Source: Candidatus Bathyarchaeota archaeon | GTDB taxonomy: Archaea; Thermoproteota; Bathyarchaeia; Bathyarchaeales; Bathycorpusculaceae | Length of the DNA stretch: 7,192 nt | Reading direction: 5' to 3' | NCBI GenBank assembly: GCA_016649625.1 | Contig: JAENXI010000041.1 | Location: 1-7,192, forward strand | The notes under the pieces: model-generated | The model's database searches: none | What the model saw: the letters and a program-made list of their open reading frames with translations, nothing else | What the model was told of the DNA's origin: nothing | In this document: piece by piece, positions 1 to 6,292 of the stretch | Layout: each line of letters begins with the position of its first letter | Position numbering within the stretch: the stretch's first letter is position 1 | Position numbers and translations under genes: made by a program

Positions 1-827
1 TATTGTAGAATGCCTTTTAATGGGCCATCAGCAGCTGCTTTGAAAGCGGCGTTAATTTCTTCTTTAGAAACCTCTTTTTTCAATATTGCATTTAGATCTA
101 CTATTGAACCATCAGGAGTTGGAACCCTCAAGGAAATACCGTTTAATTTTCCAGCTAATTCTGGAAGTACCAATCCAACTGCTTTAGCTGCTCCTGTGCT
201 TGTTGGAATAATATTAACTATAGCTGATCTTGCTCTGCGTAGGTCGCTATGTACAAGATCCAATATCCTTTGATCATTTGTCACTGAGTGGATAGTTGTC
301 ATTAATCCTTGTTTCAATCCAAAATTGTCATTTAGTACTTTAGCTACTGGAGCTAGACAATTAGTTGTACATGAAGCGTTTGAAAGAATGTTATGTTTTT
401 CGTTGTCATAAAGATCATCGTTTACTCCTAAAACAATAGTTATATCTGGATCTCCAGCTGGTGCTGAAATCAATACTTTCTTTGCGCCCGCTTCTAAATG
501 CTTTGCAGCTTTCTCTCTTGTTCTAAAAAAACCTGTTGATTCGACAGCTAGATAGACACCTAGCTCCTTCCAAGGAAGTAATGCTGGGTCTCTCTGACTT
601 AAAACCTTTAATTCTTTGTCATTTACTATTAACTTGTTATCTTCAACTTTTATCGTCCCAGGGAATCTTCCATGAACTGAATCATATTTGAGCAAATGTG
701 CCAACGTTTTTGCATTAGCAAGATCATTTACTGCTACAAAATCTATGTCCACATTTCTTTCTATTGCTGATCTGTAAAGTAATCTTCCTATTCTCCCGAA
801 ACCGTTTATCGCTACTTTTATAGCCAT
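1..827 (-). CDS. gap: Type I glyceraldehyde-3-phosphate dehydrogenase, 3' end cut by window edge
   Basis: Phosphorylating GAPDH: glyceraldehyde 3-phosphate + NAD(P)+ + Pi to 1,3-bisphosphoglycerate, a cytosolic step of glycolysis and gluconeogenesis. The frame is open from an ATG at 827 to the left edge, giving 275 codons; the family is usually about 335 residues, so roughly 60 C-terminal residues lie outside. Visible marks of the bacterial/eukaryotic type I family: NGFGRIGR at residues 8-15 (Rossmann loop), ND at 34-35, [10 protein letters not shown] at 96-105, the catalytic SNASCTTNC with Cys153, the paired base His180 in [16 protein letters not shown] at 197-202, and PTSTGAAKA from 208. 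The start is supported by an AGGTGAT ribosome binding site six bases upstream. All catalytic residues in the visible part are intact. Most archaea use a different, type II GAPDH, so this gene probably reached the lineage by transfer from bacteria (inference). Identity is very secure; NAD versus NADP preference is not settled. Confidence 0.97.
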   Translation of the reverse strand, partial: MAIKVAINGFGRIGRLLYRSAIERNVDIDFVAVNDLANAKTLAHLLKYDSVHGRFPGTIKVEDNKLIVNDKELKVLSQRDPALLPWKELGVYLAVESTGFFRTREKAAKHLEAGAKKVLISAPAGDPDITIVLGVNDDLYDNEKHNILSNASCTTNCLAPVAKVLNDNFGLKQGLMTTIHSVTNDQRILDLVHSDLRRARSAIVNIIPTSTGAAKAVGLVLPELAGKLNGISLRVPTPDGSIVDLNAILKKEVSKEEINAAFKAAADGPLKGILQ

Positions 828-833
828 TTTAGA

Positions 834-840
834 ATCACCT
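834..840 (-). promoter_or_regulatory. Ribosome binding site of the GAPDH gene
   Basis: On the minus strand AGGTGAT lies six bases before the ATG at 827. It is complementary to the usual archaeal and bacterial 16S rRNA 3' end (ATCACCTCC core) and fixes the start codon of the GAPDH gene. Confidence 0.75.
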
Positions 841-867
841 ATGAGTAAGTGTAATCCTTATTTTGGC

Positions 868-881
868 TTAATTAATTTTCC
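868..881 (-). promoter_or_regulatory. Candidate archaeal promoter (BRE + TATA) of the GAPDH gene
   Basis: On the minus strand GGAAAA (881-876) is followed directly by TTAATTAA (875-868). This resembles a purine-rich BRE plus an A/T-only TATA box. The box centre is about 44 bases before the GAPDH ATG, so initiation some 25 bases downstream would fall near 846 and leave a leader of about 19 bases carrying the AGGTGAT site. The placement is consistent, but A/T octamers are common in DNA of this composition. Confidence 0.4.
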
Positions 882-883
882 GA

Positions 884-894
884 CCAAAAAATAA
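884..894 (-). terminator. Candidate T-tract terminator after the flavoprotein gene
   Basis: The minus strand reads TTATTTTTTGG, beginning 15 bases after the stop codon of the flavoprotein gene (stop at 912-910). Archaeal RNA polymerase commonly terminates at U-rich tracts without a hairpin, and this tract lies between that stop and the GAPDH promoter candidate, so it would close the gcvH-flavoprotein transcript. No convincing stem precedes it. Confidence 0.35.
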
Positions 895-909
895 GATTTG
901 TAAGGAGAG

Positions 910-2271
910 TCAACCTAATTTCCTTAATGCAATTTCAGCAGCGAGTACAATTGGTTCCCAAGTTTCACACAAAGGTGGTGCGTAAGCCGTGTCTGCTTTG
1001 GCTAATTCGTTTACGGTCATGTTTTTCTGTATTGCAAAAGATAACGCGTTTATTCTTTGAGTAACTTCTTCTCCTCCAATTATCTGAGAACCTATTATGC
1101 GATGCGATTCTTTTTCTACTACTAATTTAACTTTTATTGGTTTTGCACCTGGGAAATAATCTGCTCGAGTTTTGGAACTTATTTTTCCAGAAACTGTTTC
1201 AATTTTTGCCCTTTTTGCTGCCGTTGTTGTTAGTCCAGTTGAACCTATTTCAGTATCATAAAGCTTAGTTACTGCAGAAGCTAGAACTCCTTCAAAAAGA
1301 GCATATCCTCCTCCTGCATTAGTGCCAGCAACTTTGCCTTGTCTTACTGCAATCGTTCCTAGTTGTGAACAACTTGGTTGATGAGTAATTAAGTTAGGGA
1401 CTTCAGCGCAGTCACCAGCTGCAAAAATGTCAGCATCATTGGTTTCCATTCTTTGATTTGTTTTTATAGCCTTTGTTTCCCCTATAGCTATTTTGGCGTC
1501 TTCTGCAAGTTTAGTGTTTGCGCGAACTCCAAATGCGCTTACTAAAATATCGGCATTTATTTGTTCGCCACCCGCAATTACTCCATTAGCTTTCTCTTCT
1601 CCTAAAATCTCTTCGACTCTTTTTTCAGTTAAAATTGATAACCCTTTTTGCACAAGAGTTTCTTTGACTTGATTTGCCATATCCATATCCAACATTGCAG
1701 GCAATATTTGTGGCAACATCTCAACTATAGTGACCTTTAAGCCTCTTTCATGTAGGCCTATGCCAGTTTCAAGTCCTATTAATCCCGCACCCATTATAAG
1801 GGCTGTTTTGGCTCCTTCTTTTACATTTTGATCAATTTGTATTCCATCTTCAAGCGTTCGCAAAGACATTATTCCTTTTTTTTCATAACCCTTTATTCTA
1901 GGTAGAAAAGGTGAAGCTCCAGTGGAAATTATGAGTTTATCATATTCTAAAATTTCAGAAATACCATTTTTATCTATTACACTAACATTTTTGTTTGTCT
2001 TGTTGATTTCTATTACTGTGGTTTCCGTTTTCAAATTCAGTTTTAACATCTTATAGAAAGCGGGTGAAAAAACAATCAAATCTTCAAAATTTGGTATTTG
2101 CCCACCGATTACAAAAGGAAGACCACATCGTGAATATCCTGCGTGTTTTTCCTGGGTTATAAGGATAATTTCAGCAGCTCGATCTTTTTTTCTACAAGCT
2201 GAAGCGGCATCAACTCCCGCTGCATGGGCTCCAATGATCACTATTTTTTTAGACATTAGGGATTCCTTCAT
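910..2271 (-). CDS. FAD-dependent CoA-disulfide reductase / NADH oxidase-like flavoprotein
   Basis: A 453-residue pyridine nucleotide-disulfide oxidoreductase of the single-cysteine group (CoA-disulfide reductase, NADH oxidase, NADH-dependent polysulfide reductase), cytosolic. In order: FAD-binding KIVIIGAHAAG (9-19); active-site SRCGLPF with redox Cys49; STGA (116-119); a second Rossmann motif GAGLIGLE (161-168) with Glu184 ending its second strand, which suggests NADH over NADPH; AAGDCAE (284-290), closing the FAD site; a C-terminal dimerisation domain ending with AYAPPLCETWEP. The CxxxxC pair of dihydrolipoamide dehydrogenase is absent, so this is not an ordinary lipoamide dehydrogenase. 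Overall architecture recalls archaeal NADH oxidases of the methanogen type. The substrate (oxygen, CoA disulfide, sulfur or polysulfide) cannot be told from sequence. The first ATG (2271) abuts the gcvH stop; a second ATG at 2256 has AAGGA seven bases upstream and fits the family N-terminus (MSKKIV) better, so the true start may be 2256. Cys435 in the C-terminal PPLCETW is an extra cysteine to note. Confidence 0.9.
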   Translation of the reverse strand: MKESLMSKKIVIIGAHAAGVDAASACRKKDRAAEIILITQEKHAGYSRCGLPFVIGGQIPNFEDLIVFSPAFYKMLKLNLKTETTVIEINKTNKNVSVIDKNGISEILEYDKLIISTGASPFLPRIKGYEKKGIMSLRTLEDGIQIDQNVKEGAKTALIMGAGLIGLETGIGLHERGLKVTIVEMLPQILPAMLDMDMANQVKETLVQKGLSILTEKRVEEILGEEKANGVIAGGEQINADILVSAFGVRANTKLAEDAKIAIGETKAIKTNQRMETNDADIFAAGDCAEVPNLITHQPSCSQLGTIAVRQGKVAGTNAGGGYALFEGVLASAVTKLYDTEIGSTGLTTTAAKRAKIETVSGKISSKTRADYFPGAKPIKVKLVVEKESHRIIGSQIIGGEEVTQRINALSFAIQKNMTVNELAKADTAYAPPLCETWEPIVLAAEIALRKLG

Positions 2272-2679
2272 CTATCCCTGATTTTTGTGCCATTCAACTG
2301 CTTTGTCAAAATTCATTAATTTTTTTTGTTCTTCTTCTAAATTTGAAGGTTTTAAGAGAATTAGCCAACCTTTTCCAAAAGGATCAGTATTTAGAAGTTC
2401 AGGATCTGATTGAATTTCTGTATTTACTTTTTCTATTGTTCCACTTAAAGCTGATATTAGATCAGAAACAGCTTTTACAGATTCCAATGTACCATAGGGT
2501 TCGTTTTGAATTAGTTCTGTTCCTTCCTCTGGAAGCTCAATATACACTATTTCACGAAGTTGTTTTTGAGCGTAGTCACTAATCCCCATTCGAACTTTTT
2601 CTCCTTCGACTTTAATCCATTCAAAATCGTCTGAAAAATATAGTCCTTCAGGTACTTCATATTCGCCTACTTTCACCAT
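2272..2679 (-). CDS. gcvH: Glycine cleavage system H protein (lipoyl carrier)
   Basis: A 135-residue lipoyl-carrier protein. In the glycine cleavage complex H shuttles the aminomethyl group and electrons between P, T and L proteins on a lipoyl-lysine arm. Visible marks: N-terminal GLYFSDDFEWIKVEG (12-26), equivalent to the family's HEW region; GISDYAQKQLREIVYIELP (32-50); the lipoylation motif ESVKAVSDL with Lys69 as the modified residue; and GWL in the C-terminal strand. Length is normal (about 125-135). The start is supported by GGAG at 2692-2689, nine bases before the ATG. The stop codon TAG is directly followed by the ATG of the flavoprotein, so the two are probably cotranscribed. No gcvT, gcvP, lipoate ligase or lipoyl synthase gene is in the window, so the partner enzymes must be elsewhere, or the carrier serves another reaction. 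Confidence 0.95.
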   Translation of the reverse strand: MVKVGEYEVPEGLYFSDDFEWIKVEGEKVRMGISDYAQKQLREIVYIELPEEGTELIQNEPYGTLESVKAVSDLISALSGTIEKVNTEIQSDPELLNTDPFGKGWLILLKPSNLEEEQKKLMNFDKAVEWHKNQG

Positions 2680-2718
2680 CTGCTTTTTCTCCAGATAATG
2701 TTATTCTGACTTTCTGCA

Positions 2719-2726
2719 CTTAAAAG
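2719..2726 (-). promoter_or_regulatory. Candidate TATA box of the gcvH-flavoprotein pair
   Basis: The minus strand reads CTTTTAAG about 43 bases before the gcvH ATG, preceded by a purine-rich AAAG. Initiation about 25 bases downstream would fall near 2696 and leave a short leader that contains the GGAG site. A second A/T run, TTAATTAAA at 2736-2728, is an alternative box. Weak evidence in AT-rich DNA. Confidence 0.3.
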
Positions 2727-2734
2727 CTTTAATT

Positions 2735-2768
2735 AACCTCTAAATCCTAGAGAATCATTAGAGAGGTT
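2735..2768 (-). repeat. Inverted repeat just after the ino1 stop codon
   Basis: AACCTCT at 2735-2741 pairs exactly with AGAGGTT at 2762-2768. Allowing a two-base bulge, the arms extend to AACCTCTAA and TTAGAGAGGTT with a loop of about 14 bases. The right arm touches the TAG stop of ino1 (2771-2769), and the left arm runs into the A/T box upstream of gcvH. It could be a 3' mRNA hairpin for ino1 or an operator for gcvH; the sequence does not decide between them. Confidence 0.45.
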
Positions 2769-3848
2769 CTATCTCTCTCTTTTTCCTTCGATATATTCTT
2801 CTACCCAATTTTTTGCTATTGAATCAGGAACTTGAATTGGCGGATGCTTAAATGCATAAGATGATACACTTAGCAATGATCCTTTTATTTTCCTATCTAA
2901 CGCAATTTTTACAGCTCTAATTAAATCTATGACTACACCTGCACTATTTGGAGAATCTTCAACTTCAAGTTTAACATTCATTGAAATTGGACGATCTCCA
3001 AATTTTCGACCTTTAAGTTTAATATAACATATTTTTTTATTATTCAAAAAATGAACATAATCTGAAGGGCCTATTCTAGTTGGTAGGTCATAGGGAACTA
3101 AACTTGTAACTGCTTCTGTTTTGCTTATCCTCTTTGATTTTAATCTTTCTTCAACAGTCATGTTTAAGAAGTCTGTATCTCCGCCTAAATTTAGTTGATA
3201 TGTTTCATCCACTATTACGCCTCTGTCAATACATAAACGAACTAAGTTCCTATGAAGGATTGTTGCACCTACTTGACTTTTTATATCATCTCCTGCTACT
3301 GGAAGCCCAGCAGTTTCAAATTTCTTACTCCATTCTTGATTTGAGGCAATAAATTCTGGGATACAGTTTACAAATGCGCAACCGGCATCTATAGCTGCTT
3401 GAGCATAAAAACGAGTTGCTTCTTTGCTTCCTACAGGTAAATAATTCACTAGAACATCTGTTTTGGTTTTCTTTAAAATCTCCACAACATTATCACTATT
3501 ATGGGTATTTTCGTCATATACGTTAAAAACTTGTTTCATATGATCTGCTACACCGTCTAAGATCGGGCCAGTTGAGATTTTAACATCTAGTCTTGGTACA
3601 TTTGAAAATTTTTCACAACAATTTGGCTTAAGAAATATTGCTTCAGAAAGATCTTTACCAATTTTGTCTTTATTTACTTCAAAGGCGGCGACAAATTTAA
3701 TATCCCTTATATGATAACCACCAAAATTAACATGCATCAACCCCGGAACAGTGGTGTTTTCTTTTGCATCTTTGTAATATTGAGTTCCCTGAATTAAAGC
3801 GGAAGCGCTGTTACCTACGCCAATAAGTGTTACCCGAATTTCTGACAA
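2769..3848 (-). CDS. ino1: Myo-inositol-1-phosphate synthase (archaeal/actinobacterial type)
   Basis: Converts glucose 6-phosphate to L-myo-inositol 1-phosphate with bound NAD+, the committed step to inositol; in archaea the product feeds archaetidylinositol-type lipids and, in some, inositol-based solutes. At 359 residues it matches the short archaeal/mycobacterial form rather than the roughly 500-residue eukaryotic one. Seen: NAD-binding GVGNSASALIQG (10-21); NYLPVGS (135-141); FVNCIPEFIAS (159-169); the family signature GDDIKSQVGATILHR (186-200), which carries active-site lysine 190; LNLGGDTDFLNM (219-230); and EDSPNSAGVVIDLIRA from 297. No key residue appears lost. The start is a TTG: an in-frame TGA lies a few codons upstream, no other start fits, and MSEIRVTLIGVGN aligns with the family N-terminus. 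GGAAG nine bases upstream (3862-3858) may serve as ribosome binding site. It diverges from the 122-residue gene. Very confident. Confidence 0.96.
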   Translation of the reverse strand: MSEIRVTLIGVGNSASALIQGTQYYKDAKENTTVPGLMHVNFGGYHIRDIKFVAAFEVNKDKIGKDLSEAIFLKPNCCEKFSNVPRLDVKISTGPILDGVADHMKQVFNVYDENTHNSDNVVEILKKTKTDVLVNYLPVGSKEATRFYAQAAIDAGCAFVNCIPEFIASNQEWSKKFETAGLPVAGDDIKSQVGATILHRNLVRLCIDRGVIVDETYQLNLGGDTDFLNMTVEERLKSKRISKTEAVTSLVPYDLPTRIGPSDYVHFLNNKKICYIKLKGRKFGDRPISMNVKLEVEDSPNSAGVVIDLIRAVKIALDRKIKGSLLSVSSYAFKHPPIQVPDSIAKNWVEEYIEGKRER

Positions 3849-3972
3849 ATCACTAAACTTCCATCAAGTTATTAGTGAAGGCTTAATGTTCTGTCTACGC
3901 TATAACTTTTTCTAAAAAAGTGATAATAATAAAAGGGAATAACTACTACAATAGTATGTATTCGTGATTATT
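3849..3972. promoter_or_regulatory. Divergent promoter region between ino1 and the 122-residue gene
   Basis: This 124-base non-coding gap must hold the promoters of both flanking genes. For the plus-strand gene, GATAATAATAAA at 3922-3933 is a TATA candidate; initiation near 3954 would leave a leader of about 19 bases with GTGAT (3964-3968) as ribosome binding site. For ino1, the minus strand has GAAAAAG followed by TTATA (about 3911-3900), which would initiate near 3876. Between them lies a perfect 7-bp inverted repeat, ACTTTTT (3905-3911) and AAAAAGT (3915-3921), separated by three bases. It could be an operator shared by both promoters. The individual boxes are weak; the regional assignment follows from gene orientation. 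Confidence 0.5.
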
Positions 3973-4341
3973 ATGGTCGAAAATCGTGTCTCGGTTAGTT
4001 ATGAGCCCTTTAAAGAAATTGTAATTATGGAGCGAACCTGTTTTTCAACTCCAGAAAAACTAGCTCGTTTTGTTTCTATAATAGCTGGGGGTAAATTGGC
4101 TGGACTTTATTGGGTAGATGGGATGGTATTTCTTTATTTTCCTCTTCTTGCTTCAAGTCAAATTGTGGCAAAAGAATTAATTGAAAAAGGGAAACTCTAT
4201 TGGTCTTTTATTGGTTATTCAATTATGCCAAAATATGCGCCAACTATTGAAACAAAGGAGAAAATGATAATTCCAATTGTTGATATGTCATCTGACCAAG
4301 TTCTACAAACAATTGCAGGATGGTTAAAAGAACAAGAATAA
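3973..4341 (+). CDS. Conserved-looking hypothetical protein, 122 residues, ahead of ribK
   Basis: I do not recognise this family. The frame encodes a compact soluble protein of 122 residues from the ATG at 3973. An in-frame GTG at 3964 would add three residues, but that GTG is part of GTGAT, a Shine-Dalgarno-like string four bases before the ATG, so the ATG is preferred. The sequence alternates predicted strands (VSVSYEPFKEIVIMER; LAGLYWVDGMVFLYFP; KMIIPIVDM) with helices (TPEKLARFVSIIAG; SQIVAKELIEKG; DQVLQTIAGWLKEQ), an alpha/beta pattern with three strand-rich and three helical stretches. It has one cysteine (residue 23 from the ATG), no signal peptide and no membrane segment. Codon use and composition resemble its neighbours. 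RibK follows on the same strand after 64 bases, so cotranscription is possible, but the gap is long enough for a separate promoter. A real gene is likely, since the frame is clean, has a plausible ribosome binding site and fills the space; function is unknown. Confidence 0.8.
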   Translation: MVENRVSVSYEPFKEIVIMERTCFSTPEKLARFVSIIAGGKLAGLYWVDGMVFLYFPLLASSQIVAKELIEKGKLYWSFIGYSIMPKYAPTIETKEKMIIPIVDMSSDQVLQTIAGWLKEQE

Positions 4342-4405
4342 ACCTAAAAAAATGAGGGTTTTGGTAACTTGTTATTCTGAATCCTTTTGGAAGTGTTTTT
4401 AATTC

Positions 4406-4792
4406 TTGAAAAAAATAAAGCTTAAAGGAAAAATTTTTTCAGGTAATGGAGAAGGTAAACAATTCCTTACTTTATTGTGGGTTAAAAACCAGATTCAAGA
4501 GAAACTGCATTTTAGACCCTATCCTGGAACCTTAAATGTGATGCTTTCTGAAAAGAATTTGGAGTTTACTAATCTTTTAAAAAATAAAAATTGTACCCGA
4601 ATTATGCCTGCTGACGGTTTTTGTCATGGAATAATAGTTCCTGCTTTAGTAAATTCTCACAAATGTGCTATTATCGTTCCTATTGTTGCACATTATCCAG
4701 AGAATGTTCTAGAACTTATTGCTCCTATGAATTTGCGACATAGCCTAAACATTAAAGACGGTGATGAGGTTTTAATTCATCTCTGTTTATAG
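4406..4792 (+). CDS. ribK: CTP-dependent riboflavin kinase (archaeal RibK)
   Basis: Phosphorylates riboflavin to FMN using CTP rather than ATP, the archaeal route to flavin cofactors; cytosolic, small beta-barrel (DUF120 family). At 128 residues it has the usual length for the stand-alone form, without the N-terminal DNA-binding domain some archaea fuse to it. Motifs seen: GKIFSGNGEGKQFLTL (8-23) with the glycine-rich nucleotide loop; YPGTLNVML (39-47), in which Thr42 and Asn44 correspond to metal/nucleotide ligands of the family; IIVP and HYPENVLELIAPMNLR (about 96-111), the flavin-side signature; and a final KDGDEV (117-122). The start is TTG: an in-frame TAA lies at 4400-4402, so nothing further upstream is possible. 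GGAAGTG at 4389-4395 is a reasonable but distant (10 bases) ribosome binding site. Its last six bases overlap the end of the convergent synthetase gene. Confidence 0.95.
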   Translation: MKKIKLKGKIFSGNGEGKQFLTLLWVKNQIQEKLHFRPYPGTLNVMLSEKNLEFTNLLKNKNCTRIMPADGFCHGIIVPALVNSHKCAIIVPIVAHYPENVLELIAPMNLRHSLNIKDGDEVLIHLCL

Positions 4793-6292
4793 TTCCTTCT
4801 TCTTGAAAAAATGAGATATGTATTCTTTTTCATGTTTGTTCTTTTTTAAGAACGCTCCATACTTGACTAAAGAATTCATTGCTCTGGCTGCATCCTCTGG
4901 AGATGGGTAAGCTGGGATACCTAGTTTGTCAAATCTGAAACGGGTATATAACGCCATTTCAGTTTCACCAATATCACACATGACAATAGGTTTTTGGTAT
5001 TTTCCTGAAATTCTAGCTACGCCATCGATGTATTTTTCACGAAGACCTGGAAGATGATGTAATCCGAGTAATATTATTCCATGAATATCTGGATCTTGAA
5101 ACATAAGATCTACTGCTTCTTCATACATTTTATCTGTTACTGACCCTGTGAGATCAACTGGGTTAGAAATTGAAGCAAACCTAGGCAAAATTCCCTGATT
5201 TTTCAATATCTGGAATTTATCTAGTGTCTTTTTTGAAAAATGATTTACGACTAAACCTTTTCTTGAACATTCATCTACTGCCATAATCCCTGGACCACCC
5301 GCATCTGTAAGAATTCCTATATTTTTTCCCAATGCTGGTGGTTGCATTGATAATGCTTTTCCAGCATCAAAAAATTCTTCCATATCATTAGCGCGAAATA
5401 CTCCTGTCTGTTTAAAAACTGTATCATACACTTTATCTGATCCTGCGATAGCACCTGTATGAGATGCTGCTGCTCTTGCTCCAGCAGGACTCCTGCCTGA
5501 TTTTATTACTACAATAGGCTTTTTAAGTGAAACATTTTTTGCTATTTCAAGAAATCGTCTACCATGTTTTATGTCTTCAACGTATAACAGTATCACTTTA
5601 GTTTCTTTATCTGAAAGTAGATAATGTATCATCTCAGATTCAGTAACGTCACTTTTGTTTCCAAAACTCACAAATTTGCTTATACCAATCTGTCTTCCAG
5701 CTAGGTAGTCTAGAGCTGCAATGCCAAAAGCTCCACTTTGAGTAACTATTGCTATTCTCCCAAATAAGGGACGAGGAGTTGCAATAATTTCATCACCAGT
5801 TGTTAAAACCTTTGTTTCAGGGAGAAAAAGAGTATCTACACCTGTTTTTGAATAATATACTCCCAAACAATTTGGACCCAAAATTCGTATTCCTGCCTCA
5901 CTAGCAGTGCGAACTATTTGTTCTTCTAACTCTTTTTCTCCTATTTCTTTGAAACCTGCAGTAATGATTATTGCAGTCTTAACTTTCTTAGAAACTGCAT
6001 CTATCATAATTTGCGGTACAACTTTAGCTGGAACAACAATAACAATTAGTTCTACTTCTCCTGGGATTTCAGTTATTTTACGATAACATTTGAATCCAAG
6101 AATTGTTTTCTCCCTTGGGTTCACTGGATAAATTTTTCCTTTATAGATTCCCCTTTTTTTATTATCTGCGAAATTTTTGAATATTACATATCCTGCTTTA
6201 TCTGTTTTTTTAGTTGCTCCAATAATTGCAACAGATGAAGGGTCGAAAAAAATATCTAACCTATCCTTTTCCATTATTCTCACTTGTTTCAT
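4787..6292 (-). CDS. acdA: ADP-forming acetate/acyl-CoA ligase, alpha subunit
   Basis: The alpha subunit of acetyl-CoA synthetase (ADP-forming), which makes ATP from ADP and Pi while converting acetyl- or another acyl-CoA to the free acid; a main energy-conserving step in fermenting archaea. Order: CoA-binding Rossmann domain (about 12-165) with SSVAIIGAT (19-27), KIYPVNP (53-59) and GPNCLG (139-144); succinyl-CoA-ligase-like domain from about 178 with TQSGAFG (184-190) and SFGNKSD (209-215); AAASHTGAIAGSD, where His278 is the phosphorylated histidine; then a third alpha/beta domain with LTDAGGPGIMA and NPVDLTG. At 501 residues it is slightly longer than typical alpha subunits (about 460), with extra residues around 160-178 and a lysine-rich tail. 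The ATP-grasp beta subunit is neither fused nor adjacent. Two starts are possible: ATG at 6292 has no ribosome site; ATG at 6274 (residue 7) has GTGAG four bases upstream and begins nearer the conserved part. Substrate specificity cannot be read. Confidence 0.93.
   Translation of the reverse strand: MKQVRIMEKDRLDIFFDPSSVAIIGATKKTDKAGYVIFKNFADNKKRGIYKGKIYPVNPREKTILGFKCYRKITEIPGEVELIVIVVPAKVVPQIMIDAVSKKVKTAIIITAGFKEIGEKELEEQIVRTASEAGIRILGPNCLGVYYSKTGVDTLFLPETKVLTTGDEIIATPRPLFGRIAIVTQSGAFGIAALDYLAGRQIGISKFVSFGNKSDVTESEMIHYLLSDKETKVILLYVEDIKHGRRFLEIAKNVSLKKPIVVIKSGRSPAGARAAASHTGAIAGSDKVYDTVFKQTGVFRANDMEEFFDAGKALSMQPPALGKNIGILTDAGGPGIMAVDECSRKGLVVNHFSKKTLDKFQILKNQGILPRFASISNPVDLTGSVTDKMYEEAVDLMFQDPDIHGIILLGLHHLPGLREKYIDGVARISGKYQKPIVMCDIGETEMALYTRFRFDKLGIPAYPSPEDAARAMNSLVKYGAFLKKNKHEKEYISHFFKKKEL
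4822..4853 (+). terminator. Candidate T-rich terminator for ribK, inside the convergent gene
   Basis: Thirty bases past the ribK stop the plus strand becomes T-rich (TATTCTTTTT, then TTTGTTCTTTTTT) and contains a small palindrome, GTTCTT (4838-4843) and AAGAAC (4848-4853), around a T4 loop. U-rich tracts terminate archaeal transcription. On the other strand the same bases encode the lysine-rich C-terminal tail of the synthetase, so the T-richness may simply reflect lysine codons. Confidence 0.25.

Noticed and set aside
10..273. Plus-strand open frame of 87 codons
   Set aside because: It lies antisense to the GAPDH gene, whose conserved motifs occupy the minus strand; no family features and no ribosome binding site.
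910..2271. Reading the flavoprotein as dihydrolipoamide dehydrogenase because it follows gcvH
   Set aside because: It lacks the CxxxxC redox disulfide of that enzyme and has the single-cysteine SRCGLPF motif instead.
2343..2582. Plus-strand open frame of 79 codons
   Set aside because: Antisense shadow of gcvH; the leucine/phenylalanine-rich translation reflects complement of lysine and glutamate codons.
3134..3352. Plus-strand open frame of 72 codons
   Set aside because: Antisense shadow of ino1, low-complexity leucine-rich translation.
3853..3864. Four-codon ATG-to-TAG frame (ATGGAAGTTTAG) just upstream of ino1 on the minus strand
   Set aside because: Too short to distinguish from chance, and its GGAAG more likely serves as the ribosome binding site of ino1.
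2699..4380. TGTTATTCTGA occurs at 2699-2709 and 4370-4380, both in intergenic DNA
   Set aside because: An 11-base match is expected by chance several times in 7 kb of AT-rich DNA, and the copies have opposite orientation relative to the nearest downstream gene.
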